From: a virus
Length of the DNA stretch: 29,278 nt
Virus record (IMG/VR): IMGVR_UViG_3300031630_000019
Location: 1 to 29,278 of that record
Strand: one strand, 5' to 3'
Shown here: one piece after another, positions 23,362 to 29,278 of the stretch
Layout of the letters: each line of letters opens with the position of its first letter
How positions within the stretch are numbered: position 1 is the stretch's first letter
Program-made: the position numbers and the translations under genes
The notes under the pieces: generated by a model
What the model was told of the DNA's origin: nothing
The model's database searches: none
What the model saw: only the letters and a program-made list of their open reading frames with translations

Positions 23362-23491
23362 ATCTTTCGTAGAAGAAAAAGATTTGAAGGAATTTGAGGA
23401 GGATGTTTTAGCAGGTGGTAATAAGTCTGCTGAAACACCCGATCCAGATAAACAAATTAAAAAGGAAAACAAAGAAGATGAAAACGTTTAA
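23348..23491 (+). CDS. 47-aa protein with capsid-targeting-like leader
   Basis: Short ORF that starts MKKFKSFVEEKDLKEFEED and continues with a charged tail (DPDKQIKKENKEDENV). The first ten residues match the leader pattern shared by several genes here, and the rest is acidic and disordered, as in small internal head proteins or scaffold pieces. It overlaps the coiled-coil gene by 14 nt and the following gene by 14 nt, which supports a real, coupled gene. Confidence 0.65.
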   Translation: MKKFKSFVEEKDLKEFEEDVLAGGNKSAETPDPDKQIKKENKEDENV

Positions 23492-23903
23492 AAAATACAT
23501 ACACGAGGGTGTTGATGGTGTTGGTGTTGAAACGGCTAACAGTCCTGCTGATAGCAATATCGGTGTTCACAACATTGAAAACCCAGATGTACTTAAAAGA
23601 GTTAATGCTTTTGTAGGTGCTATCGCTGAGAGAGAATACATTAATCCATCTTTTGCAATTGACGAGTTAAGAGAAAAACTTAAAACAACAGGTTTAACTC
23701 TTGGTCCAGTTGACATGAGTGGAGATAACGGCACAGTTACAACAGAGGTGTCACAATTTGGTGGAAGATTTGGTAAGGACATAGATGGTTCTGATATTAA
23801 TGATGATGGTATATCTCACAGAAAAGAGGGTGGCCTTAAACTAGAGGTTAAATACGAAACATTAAAAACAGGAACTTGTAAAGTCTACGCTAAATTGGTG
23901 TAG
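23478..23903 (+). CDS. Conserved head-associated protein with capsid-targeting-like leader
   Basis: 141 aa from ATG 23478; the upstream ATG 23415 would only add 21 basic residues read through the previous gene. The leader MKTFKKYIHE (1-10) is followed by GVDG, a textbook I-x-E/G site for a gp21-type protease. The body NPDVLKRVNAFVGAIAEREYINPSFAIDELREKL is a conserved segment in marine T4-like phages, followed by a beta-rich half with an Asp-rich loop (DIDGSDINDDGISHRK) that might bind calcium. Likely inside the virion or part of the head. Confidence 0.82.
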   Translation: MKTFKKYIHEGVDGVGVETANSPADSNIGVHNIENPDVLKRVNAFVGAIAEREYINPSFAIDELREKLKTTGLTLGPVDMSGDNGTVTTEVSQFGGRFGKDIDGSDINDDGISHRKEGGLKLEVKYETLKTGTCKVYAKLV

Positions 23904-23905
23904 AT

Positions 23906-24268
23906 ATGTTTAGAGAAATAACCAAAGATAACTGGTTGCTTTTTGCACAGCATTATTATGATAATCCTACTCTAGAAGATGAGAAGGAATTTTATGAAGA
24001 TATTAAAAGAATAAGGTATCTCAAAAGGTTATTTCGTAAGTATAGTGTTACAGGAAACTTAAAGGTAAGACTTGTAGTTAATCACTTGATAGTTTTACAA
24101 AATGTTTTTGGAGCTGAGGTTGCAATTGCCCTACTATTGTTTAAGATAGACATGAAGTATTGGGGTATATTAAAAACCTTTTTAGAATATTTGGAGTACA
24201 TATATCCACATGAACTAAACGACCAAGAACTAGATATTAACATTAAAAAAATGTTAGAGGAACTATAA
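23906..24268 (+). CDS. Conserved myovirus protein, 120 aa
   Basis: The pattern KRIRYLKRLFRKYSVTGNLKVRLVVNHLIVLQNVFG...ALLLFKIDMKYWGILKTFLEYL is a conserved helical protein found in many T4-like and related myoviruses near head and tail genes. No known activity; possibly a structural adaptor. It starts 2 nt after the previous stop and its stop overlaps the next start (TAATG). Confidence 0.82.
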   Translation: MFREITKDNWLLFAQHYYDNPTLEDEKEFYEDIKRIRYLKRLFRKYSVTGNLKVRLVVNHLIVLQNVFGAEVAIALLLFKIDMKYWGILKTFLEYLEYIYPHELNDQELDINIKKMLEEL

Positions 24269-24744
24269 TGAACAGAGGCGTAGATTTATTAATAACATAT
24301 AGAATAGTAAAGATGTTAGTTACACCATTTAAAAAGCAAGCTGCTTTTAAATATGGTATAATAGATGACAAAGGTAATGTATTAAGAAAATACAGAACCA
24401 TACAAACTACAGCAGAGAAAAGATCATACTCTATGCTTCATAGATTCGTATTCAATCTTAAAAGAATATTAAGTAAAGTAGGTATTAAAGGATCTCTAGG
24501 TTCCTTTGCAGTTGCAGCCGCTTTATTATTTAAAGAAAATAAAGAAGTAGAAAAACACCAACTGGTAATAGAATCGGCAGTGATCACCTATCTCAAAATG
24601 ATCGATAAATACGAAACCATGATAGCTGAAAGTATAAATATACCGACTATAGACGATACGCCAGTTACAAATTGTTTCGGCATAGATGTGTTTGAACAAA
24701 ACGGAGAACTAATATCGGAGTTAGAATATGACAAAACATTATAA
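24268..24744 (+). CDS. Conserved myovirus protein, 158 aa
   Basis: The N-terminus VDLLITYRIVKMLVTPFKKQAAFKYGIIDDKGNVLRKYRT, followed by HRFVFNLKRILSKVGIKGSLGSFAVAAALLF, is a conserved pairing in T4-like phages, always next to the preceding gene in those I recall. The middle has a hydrophobic stretch (SFAVAAALLF) too short to be a clear membrane segment. Unknown function, probably virion. It overlaps the next gene by 17 nt. Confidence 0.82.
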   Translation: MNRGVDLLITYRIVKMLVTPFKKQAAFKYGIIDDKGNVLRKYRTIQTTAEKRSYSMLHRFVFNLKRILSKVGIKGSLGSFAVAAALLFKENKEVEKHQLVIESAVITYLKMIDKYETMIAESINIPTIDDTPVTNCFGIDVFEQNGELISELEYDKTL

Positions 24745-25090
24745 AAACATGATGGACGAAATCATCAACAAGATGGACGAGGATGCTCCAGTGAATGCCA
24801 CTGGTACTGCTGTTGCAGGAACAGGTGACGACAATAGCGTTCATACAAAGAAATCAGAGTTAACTAAAGGTATGTTAAAAAGAGACCCTTTATCTTTAGC
24901 TAAACCTGTAAAAACATTTAAAGAAAAGATTAGAGAAAGTGATGACAATAACAATATAGTTTTAAAAGGTGTGTTAGATAAAATTGATAGTATAGAAGTT
25001 AAGATTGATGAGTTAACAGAACCTAAAGGCGAATTAAAGGTAGAAGAAGTTAAAGAATATAAAACTTTCAAAAACAAATACAATGTTTAA
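24728..25090 (+). CDS. Conserved small phage protein, 120 aa
   Basis: Residues 18-35 (DEDAPVNATGTAVAGTGD) form a Gly/Ala-rich segment seen in small virion proteins of marine myoviruses. A leader-like PVKTFKEKIRESDD lies inside (about 60-73). A coiled-coil-like helix (LDKIDSIEVKIDELTE) follows. GGAG is 6 nt before ATG 24728. It overlaps both neighbours. Unknown function. Confidence 0.72.
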   Translation: MTKHYKNMMDEIINKMDEDAPVNATGTAVAGTGDDNSVHTKKSELTKGMLKRDPLSLAKPVKTFKEKIRESDDNNNIVLKGVLDKIDSIEVKIDELTEPKGELKVEEVKEYKTFKNKYNV

Positions 25091-25334
25091 ATTTAAATCA
25101 TTTAAAGAGTACGTTGATGGTAGTCATAGCAAAACAATGCTTGCACATAAAGACCATAAAAAGAAAGAAGTTAAAGAAGTAATAGGTGCCGTTGGTGTAG
25201 TAGGACCATCAGGTCCTGGTTTAGGTCAATACAAACCAATGGCAAGTATGTCGTTACAAGCATCAGCCAAATTAAAAAATTCACCTTTACATAAGTATCT
25301 TGTATCAAAAGGAATTTTAAATGACAAAAAATAG
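25083..25334 (+). CDS. Small protein with leader and Gly/Pro-rich core
   Basis: 83 aa. Starts MFKFKSFKEYVDGSHSKTM, a variant of the leader pattern but without a good x-x-E cleavage site. It continues with a lysine-rich part, then GAVGVVGPSGPGLGQYKP and a small helical end (LQASAKLKNSPLHKYLVSKGIL). Possibly a DNA-associated internal protein. It overlaps the previous gene by 8 nt and the next by 14 nt, with no separate Shine-Dalgarno. Confidence 0.7.
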   Translation: MFKFKSFKEYVDGSHSKTMLAHKDHKKKEVKEVIGAVGVVGPSGPGLGQYKPMASMSLQASAKLKNSPLHKYLVSKGILNDKK

Positions 25335-25785
25335 ACTAGACATATCAGATCAAACAGCTATATCAATGCCGATGAAGAATTTAATTTCTATCGTGGCCGC
25401 CGTGGCCGTCGGAGTTTGGGCATACTTTGGTGTATTAGAACGTATTACAATGTTAGAAACTAAAAGTACACTTGCAGAAAAAGACTTAACACAAGTAACT
25501 TCTACATTAGGATCCGACATAGAAAAAAATAACGAATTTAGAATTAAATGGCCGAGAGGTGAATTAGGTTCCCCACCTGCCGATTCTGAACAGTATATGC
25601 TTATTGAACACATTGCAGGACAACTTGAAGATTTACAAGAAGGTCTACAAAAGATGATGAACAATGGCGTAAACATAAAAAGATTACAAGAAGACGTTAA
25701 AATGTTAAGAGATGACGTTGAAAAATTAAAAGATAGTAATAGAAATATAATCTATTCAAACGGAAACGGAACAACAAAAGAGTAA
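25321..25785 (+). CDS. Single-TM coiled-coil membrane protein
   Basis: 154 aa. A membrane segment (about 20-42, NLISIVAAVAVGVWAYFGV) is followed by a long helical, charged domain. It includes FRIKWPRGELGSPPADSEQ (about 73-91), which looks conserved, and coiled coil (VNIKRLQEDVKMLRDDVEKL). One TM segment with a coiled coil suits a lysis or membrane accessory protein, but a virion role is also possible. First of the membrane protein series that leads to the spanins. Confidence 0.75.
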   Translation: MTKNRLDISDQTAISMPMKNLISIVAAVAVGVWAYFGVLERITMLETKSTLAEKDLTQVTSTLGSDIEKNNEFRIKWPRGELGSPPADSEQYMLIEHIAGQLEDLQEGLQKMMNNGVNIKRLQEDVKMLRDDVEKLKDSNRNIIYSNGNGTTKE

Positions 25786-25787
25786 AT

Positions 25788-26093
25788 ATGAATAAAATAA
25801 TAACTTTAATATTATTATTCTTTATAACAGCTGTATATGCAAACACAAAACTTTACACAGGTGGTGAAAAGTACGAAGAAGATAAAGTGATTGCATTAAC
25901 ATTAACAGCCGGCGGTCAGCGAATTGAATACGTATACAAAGAAACTTTAGGCCAATGCTTAAAGTCTAAAAGAATAGCAGACAGAGAAGTAAATGGCGAA
26001 AGAGTAATCTTTGCTTGTGAAATAGTCAAAGGACTATTACAAGAAGACAAACAATCCAAATATGGTATAAGATTATTAAAAATAATAGAATAA
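25788..26093 (+). CDS. Small secreted protein
   Basis: 101 aa. N-terminal signal peptide (MNKIITLILLFFITAVYA, cut near residue 18). The mature part has two cysteines (GQCLKSKR, FACEIVKG) that could form a disulfide in the periplasm, and repeated charged strands. Not recognised beyond similar secreted proteins in marine T4-like phages. The position in the lysis and envelope segment suggests a periplasmic accessory role. It starts 2 nt after the previous stop. Confidence 0.75.
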   Translation: MNKIITLILLFFITAVYANTKLYTGGEKYEEDKVIALTLTAGGQRIEYVYKETLGQCLKSKRIADREVNGERVIFACEIVKGLLQEDKQSKYGIRLLKIIE

Positions 26094-26106
26094 CAAAGGA
26101 AATAAT

Positions 26107-26706
26107 ATGGAAGATGTAAATTTAATATGGGAACTAATGATGAAATTCTGGCAGTTTACTGTATTAGGACTATTGATAATAATTGGTGGTCTAATAAACA
26201 TATCGGATAGAATTAATCTTAAAGGTAAAGTAAGAAACTTTAAGTATGACGAGTATCCACATATGCAACCAATCAAAATTAACACAGCAGGTAAGGGTTT
26301 TTGGGGAGCAATATGGTTATGGATGACCTCTGTAAGAAAATGGAAAGTTGCGAAAGATTTTAAGTTTGAATTAAGAGGTGACTCATACATCATACCTGAA
26401 GGCTTTGTATTTGATGGTGCAAGTGTACCAAAATTTCTTGCTTCATTTCTATCTCCAGTAGGTGTACTACTTATTGGTGGATTAGTACATGATTATGCTT
26501 ATAAGTTTTCTGCTTTAAGAACCTTCAACTCTACCAAAGGTGCAATGTTACTTTTAGATAAAGCTGAATGCGATAGAATTTTTAGAGATATTAACATAGA
26601 AGTTAACGGATTTCATCTACTAAACTATTTAACCTACTGGACTTTAAGAGGTTTTGGTTTCGTGGCTTGGAACAAACACCGAAAGGTGAATGCCAAAATA
26701 AAATAG
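26107..26706 (+). CDS. DUF1353 protein with N-terminal membrane segment
   Basis: 199 aa. A membrane segment (about 13-33, FWQFTVLGLLIIIGGLINI) precedes a DUF1353 domain (about 80-190), recognised by YIIPEGFVFDGASVPKFLASFLSP, GLVHDYAYKF and LDKAECDRIFRD. DUF1353 is common in phages and often near lysis genes; its role is unknown, with the HDY motif suggesting a possible catalytic or metal site. The membrane anchor is unusual for the family as I know it. AAGGAAA ribosome binding site. Confidence 0.83.
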   Translation: MEDVNLIWELMMKFWQFTVLGLLIIIGGLINISDRINLKGKVRNFKYDEYPHMQPIKINTAGKGFWGAIWLWMTSVRKWKVAKDFKFELRGDSYIIPEGFVFDGASVPKFLASFLSPVGVLLIGGLVHDYAYKFSALRTFNSTKGAMLLLDKAECDRIFRDINIEVNGFHLLNYLTYWTLRGFGFVAWNKHRKVNAKIK

Positions 26707-26716
26707 GAGAACACAT

Positions 26717-26878
26717 ATGATTAATCACATAAAAGAAAGATGTAAAGAACTATCATCACTACATGGTGGTGTTTTAATTGCATTAGGACTAGTAGTCTTA
26801 TTTGCAAGTCCAATTGCTAAACTAGCGGCTTGGGCTGCTATTGCTTACGGAGCATGGGCTATCTGGAAAAAGGACTGA
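26717..26878 (+). CDS. Small membrane protein, holin candidate
   Basis: 53 aa. GGVLIALGLVVLFASPIAKLAAWAAIAYGAWAIW (17-50) is long enough for two short membrane segments separated by AKLAAW. The ends are charged (HIKERCKEL, KKD). Start supported by AGGAG 8 nt upstream. Location ten bases before the i-spanin makes it a holin candidate; a related small protein is common in marine T4-like phages. Confidence 0.72.
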   Translation: MINHIKERCKELSSLHGGVLIALGLVVLFASPIAKLAAWAAIAYGAWAIWKKD

Positions 26879-26887
26879 ATATAATCC

Positions 26888-27355
26888 ATGATAGGATTTA
26901 GATTATTTTTTATAGGCATAATCGCCAGTGCTATATTAGGTGCTGGTGTTTATGTTATGAAGTTACAAAAAGATAACGCTATCTTAAAAGGTAATGCTAT
27001 CAAAATGGAATCAGCAATCGCTGATCAACAGAGTTTAATCGTAAGTCAAAAGAAAGACTTTAATGATATACTAGACGCTAACAAGAAGATGAATGAGTTA
27101 GTTACTAATTTAAAAAGAGATTTAGATGAACTAGATAAAAGGTTCGGTAAAAAGAATAGAGACATTGGCAAACTGGCAATAGAAAGAACAGGTGCCATTG
27201 AAAGAGTTATTAATAAAGGAAGTGACAATGCTACACGATGTATTGAGATCGCAAGTGGGTCACCTCTAACAGAGGAAGAAAAGAATGCAACCAAGAAGAC
27301 ACAGATTAATCCTGAATGTCCTAGTCTTGCTAACCCTAATTACGTTCCTTACTAG
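26888..27355 (+). CDS. i-spanin (Rz-like)
   Basis: 155 aa. An N-terminal membrane anchor (about 3-22, GFRLFFIGIIASAILGAGVY), then a long coiled-coil periplasmic region (about 23-105), then a C-terminal part with cysteines (RCIEIASG, INPECPSL). This is the layout of inner-membrane spanin subunits, which link to an outer-membrane lipoprotein to disrupt the outer membrane at lysis. The assignment rests on layout and on the lipoprotein gene that overlaps its 3' end. Confidence 0.75.
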   Translation: MIGFRLFFIGIIASAILGAGVYVMKLQKDNAILKGNAIKMESAIADQQSLIVSQKKDFNDILDANKKMNELVTNLKRDLDELDKRFGKKNRDIGKLAIERTGAIERVINKGSDNATRCIEIASGSPLTEEEKNATKKTQINPECPSLANPNYVPY

Positions 27356-27662
27356 TTGTAGTAGCGTAAAGAAGTTAAGCATATTTAAAGAAGAGGTGCC
27401 AAGAGCACAGCTTAATTTAGATAAACCTACGGCATTACAGTTAGAAAAAATCAAATGGATTATTATTACCTCTGAAAATGCTGATGAAGTCTTTAAAAAA
27501 TTAGAAGAACAAGGTCTAGATAAAGTATTATTTGGTCTTACTGATAAAGATTATCAATTAATATCAAAAAACTTTGCACAAATAAGAAATCAACTAGCGA
27601 TTACCAATGATTTATTGGATAAGTATAAAGAATATTATGAAAAAGAGGAAGAATTAAAGTAA
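27285..27662 (+). CDS. o-spanin (Rz1-like) lipoprotein
   Basis: 125 aa. A signal peptide with lipobox LTSC (Cys25) gives outer-membrane attachment. The mature part is helical (LRNQL-like and a charged C-terminus KYKEYYEKEEELK), longer than classic Rz1. It starts inside the i-spanin gene in another frame, overlapping by 71 nt, the usual arrangement for Rz/Rz1 pairs. The stop overlaps the next ATG by 1 nt (TAATG). Confidence 0.78.
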   Translation: MQPRRHRLILNVLVLLTLITFLTSCSSVKKLSIFKEEVPRAQLNLDKPTALQLEKIKWIIITSENADEVFKKLEEQGLDKVLFGLTDKDYQLISKNFAQIRNQLAITNDLLDKYKEYYEKEEELK

Positions 27663-27826
27663 TGGATTTAGATTTTGCAGCTCAGTTAATGAGATTATGG
27701 CCACTTTTCTTAGGTTTCATAACCCTAGTGATAGTACTTGCTAAAATGCATGCTACAATACAGGTATTGGAAGAGAAAGTAAAGGTTGCCTTTCAATTAA
27801 TCAACAAATTATCAGACAGAAAATAA
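27662..27826 (+). CDS. Small single-TM protein
   Basis: 54 aa (starts MDLDFAAQLM). Membrane segment WPLFLGFITLVIVLA (13-27) followed by an amphipathic helix (TIQVLEEKVKVAFQLINKL). The stop-start overlap with the o-spanin indicates coupled translation. It could be a holin/antiholin or a small accessory protein; not recognised. Confidence 0.65.
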   Translation: MDLDFAAQLMRLWPLFLGFITLVIVLAKMHATIQVLEEKVKVAFQLINKLSDRK

Positions 27827-27835
27827 ATAATTTTC

Positions 27836-27919
27836 ATGGGAAACATCAACCTAATATTACTTACATTGGTATTAGTTTTGTTCTGCTGGGAACTTTACAA
27901 AATTTGCAATAAGTTATAG
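27836..27919 (+). CDS. Possible 27-aa membrane peptide
   Basis: Starts MGNINLILLTLVLVLFCWELYK: one hydrophobic helix with a short charged tail (ICNKL). No clear ribosome binding site. It fills the gap between the spanin cassette and the csgF promoter. Low to moderate support. Confidence 0.35.
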   Translation: MGNINLILLTLVLVLFCWELYKICNKL

Positions 27920-27936
27920 AATAACGAATCATTTAT

Positions 27937-27944
27937 TATAAATA
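27937..27944 (+). promoter_or_regulatory. T4-type late promoter (TATAAATA) for csgF-csgG
   Basis: Exact octamer 24 nt before ATG 27969. AAAGGGAAAA lies between and serves as ribosome binding site. It means that the curli-channel genes are expressed with late genes. Confidence 0.85.
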
Positions 27945-27968
27945 TTCTTATCAATAAAGGGAAAACTT

Positions 27969-28424
27969 ATGAACAAATCAATAGTAATAGTGGCAATTTT
28001 AACACTCTGTACACAGGTAGCTGCGTCAGAATTGACATTTAAATTCAACAGTCCATCGTTTAACGGAAATGGACAATCATCACACTACTTAACTATTGAA
28101 AATATTGAAAAGACTAGACGAGACGCCCTTATAGCAAAGAAAAAAGCAGACGCTAAAGCACTTAAAGATGAAATTAATGGCACAGCAGTTGCTAAATTCA
28201 AAGCAAATTTAGAGGCAAGATTTTATACTGCTCTTGCAAAACAAATTACAGACAACGTATTTGGTGCTGATGGTCTTCAACAAGACTCAGGTACATTTAC
28301 AGGTACAAATGGCGAAACAGTTGCTTGGGTAACTCCTGCAAATACAGGTAACGTTGTTGTAACCGTAACAGAAGCAGACGGAACTGTAACAACATTTACA
28401 ATGCCTAAAGAGGACAACAGTTAA
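27969..28424 (+). CDS. csgF: CsgF-like curli assembly factor
   Basis: 151 aa. Signal peptide (MNKSIVIVAILTLCTQVAAS, cut near 19-20). The mature N-terminus ELTFKFNSPSFNGN matches CsgF, whose first 30 or so residues insert into the CsgG channel and form a second constriction. The C-terminal half ends in a GNVVVTVTEADGTVTTFTMP strand pair, as in CsgF. The middle (IEKTRRDALIAKKKADAKALKD) is unusually Lys/Ala-rich compared with bacterial CsgF. It is 1 nt from csgG. CsgA, CsgB and CsgE are not visible. Confidence 0.88.
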   Translation: MNKSIVIVAILTLCTQVAASELTFKFNSPSFNGNGQSSHYLTIENIEKTRRDALIAKKKADAKALKDEINGTAVAKFKANLEARFYTALAKQITDNVFGADGLQQDSGTFTGTNGETVAWVTPANTGNVVVTVTEADGTVTTFTMPKEDNS

Positions 28425-28425
28425 T

Positions 28426-29278
28426 ATGAATATTTCAAGTTTAAAAAACATAGCAATAATTTTATTGTTATCTATTTTTGTATCAGGTTGTTCATCTACA
28501 ATGGCAAACAAAGGTTATATAAAAACACAATCAATCGCCTTTAAAGAATTAGAATCAATTACACAGCCAGAAGGTGCTCCGATTATCATAGCTGTTTATG
28601 ACTTTGGTGATATGTCAGGTCAAAAGAAACCAGGTGGTAACTATGCTTCAATGTCAAGTGCAGTAACCCAAGGATCATATCAAATACTAATTAAAGCATT
28701 ACAAGACGCTGGTCAAGGTAAATGGTTCAGAGTAGTAGAAAGACATAGTTTGGCAAGTCTATTACAAGAAAGAAAACTAATTAGAACTACTAGACAAATA
28801 TCAGATGGTGAAGAAGCAGAGTCATTACCTGCTTTACTATTTGCTGGTGCATATGTAACAGGTGGTATTGTAGGATATGATAGTGATATTCTATCAGGAG
28901 GTGCTGGTGCTAGAGTATTAGGTATAGGTGTAAGTAAACAATATAGACAAGATATTATTTCTATAATGTTAAGATTAATTAATGTACAAACAGGTGAAGT
29001 CATTATTTCTACAACAATTGAGAAAACAATTTACTCGTCAAGTACAAACGGTGATGTATTTAAGTACTTTGATGCTGATACAATGTTAGTAGAGATAGAA
29101 GCAGGATATTCTAAAAATGAACCAGTTACTTTTGCAGTAAGAAAAGCAATAGAAGCAGGTGTTGTATCTTTAATTAAAGAAGGTGCAGAATTAGATTTAT
29201 GGAAGTTTGGGCCGACAGTAGAAGAACTGTCTTTAGAAGCAGAAGTAAAAATGACAGAAGAATTAAATAAAATGGATA
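28426..29278 (+). CDS. csgG: CsgG-like outer-membrane channel lipoprotein, 3' end outside window
   Basis: At least 284 aa; open at the window end (E. coli CsgG has 277). Lipoprotein signal with lipobox VSGC (Cys22). Conserved CsgG segments follow: APIIIAVYDFGDMSGQ (51-66), KWFRVVERHSLASLLQERKLIR (99-120), VTGGIVGYDSD (144-154), GGAGARVLGIG (158-168) and EAGYSKNEPVTFAVRKAIEAGV. CsgG forms a nonameric export pore for curli subunits. The constriction-loop region reads GGNYASMSSAV instead of the E. coli YPASNFSTAV, so the Tyr and Phe that narrow the pore appear replaced. A late promoter upstream of csgF serves both. Confidence 0.92.
   Translation, partial: MNISSLKNIAIILLLSIFVSGCSSTMANKGYIKTQSIAFKELESITQPEGAPIIIAVYDFGDMSGQKKPGGNYASMSSAVTQGSYQILIKALQDAGQGKWFRVVERHSLASLLQERKLIRTTRQISDGEEAESLPALLFAGAYVTGGIVGYDSDILSGGAGARVLGIGVSKQYRQDIISIMLRLINVQTGEVIISTTIEKTIYSSSTNGDVFKYFDADTMLVEIEAGYSKNEPVTFAVRKAIEAGVVSLIKEGAELDLWKFGPTVEELSLEAEVKMTEELNKMD

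Noticed and set aside
23415-23477. Start of the head-associated protein at ATG 23415
   Set aside because: The extra 21 residues overlap the 47-aa gene and are lysine-rich read-through; ATG 23478 gives MKTFKKYIHE and has a purine-rich site upstream.
24328-24353. Inverted repeat ATTTAAAAAGCA/TGCTTTTAAAT
   Set aside because: It lies within a conserved gene and codes for a conserved Lys/Ala/Phe stretch; one arm has an extra base and there is no sign of a regulatory use.
26107-26706. DUF1353 protein as endolysin
   Set aside because: No lysozyme, amidase or peptidase signature can be seen; the HDY motif alone is not enough.
1-29278. CRISPR arrays, insertion sequences, integrase or attachment sites
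   Set aside because: No regularly spaced direct repeats, transposase or integrase genes were seen; the gene content and packing fit a lytic phage.

Overview
The window is a 29.3 kb AT-rich piece of a T4-like myovirus genome. All clear genes lie on the + strand, tightly packed and often overlapping by 1 to 17 nt. The T4-type replication core (gp62, RegA, gp43, UvsX, gp41) and the T4-type late promoter TATAAATA identify the phage group. The small conserved virion-type genes, the csgF-csgG pair and a two-piece (circularly permuted) tmRNA of the kind common in Alphaproteobacteria suggest a phage of a streamlined marine bacterium, SAR11/Pelagibacter-like or a similar host. The host assignment is inference.

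Region 1 (1-11.4 kb) is replication and nucleotide metabolism. It holds tRNA-Thr(TGT), clamp-loader subunit gp62, RegA, a RimK-like ATP-grasp ligase fused to a RimB-like zinc-protease domain, the permuted tmRNA, a small Sm-like protein, a 2Fe-2S ferredoxin, DNA polymerase gp43, a GNAT-like protein, an MT-A70 adenine methyltransferase, a DUF4338/DruA-like protein, the UvsX recombinase, the gp41 helicase and small unknowns. Several genes have sigma70-type promoters with an exact 17-bp spacer.

Region 2 (11.4-21.4 kb) looks like late genes for internal virion proteins. It encodes a candidate PD-(D/E)XK nuclease, a protein with covalent nucleotidyltransferase (ligase) motifs, a small conserved protein, a SufE-like protein, a P-loop kinase, a double nucleotidyltransferase fusion, a modular polyprotein-like protein, a charged protein and a HAD-type 5'-nucleotidase. 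Many start with a short leader of the type M-K-x-[FY]-K-x-[FY]-I-x-E, which closely resembles the T4 capsid-targeting sequence cut by the prohead protease gp21 after [LI]-x-E. I infer that several of these enzymes are packaged in the head and delivered with the DNA.

Region 3 (21.4-25.3 kb) carries small virion-type genes behind a late promoter: two Ig-like (SwmB-like) paralogues, a structural protein, a coiled-coil protein, further leader-bearing proteins and conserved myovirus proteins.

Region 4 (25.3-29.3 kb) is an envelope and lysis segment. It has several one-TM proteins, a secreted protein, a DUF1353 protein and an overlapping i-spanin/o-spanin pair, followed by csgF and csgG (curli secretion channel) under their own late promoter. 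CsgG runs off the window end. No endolysin, capsid, terminase or integrase gene is seen here.
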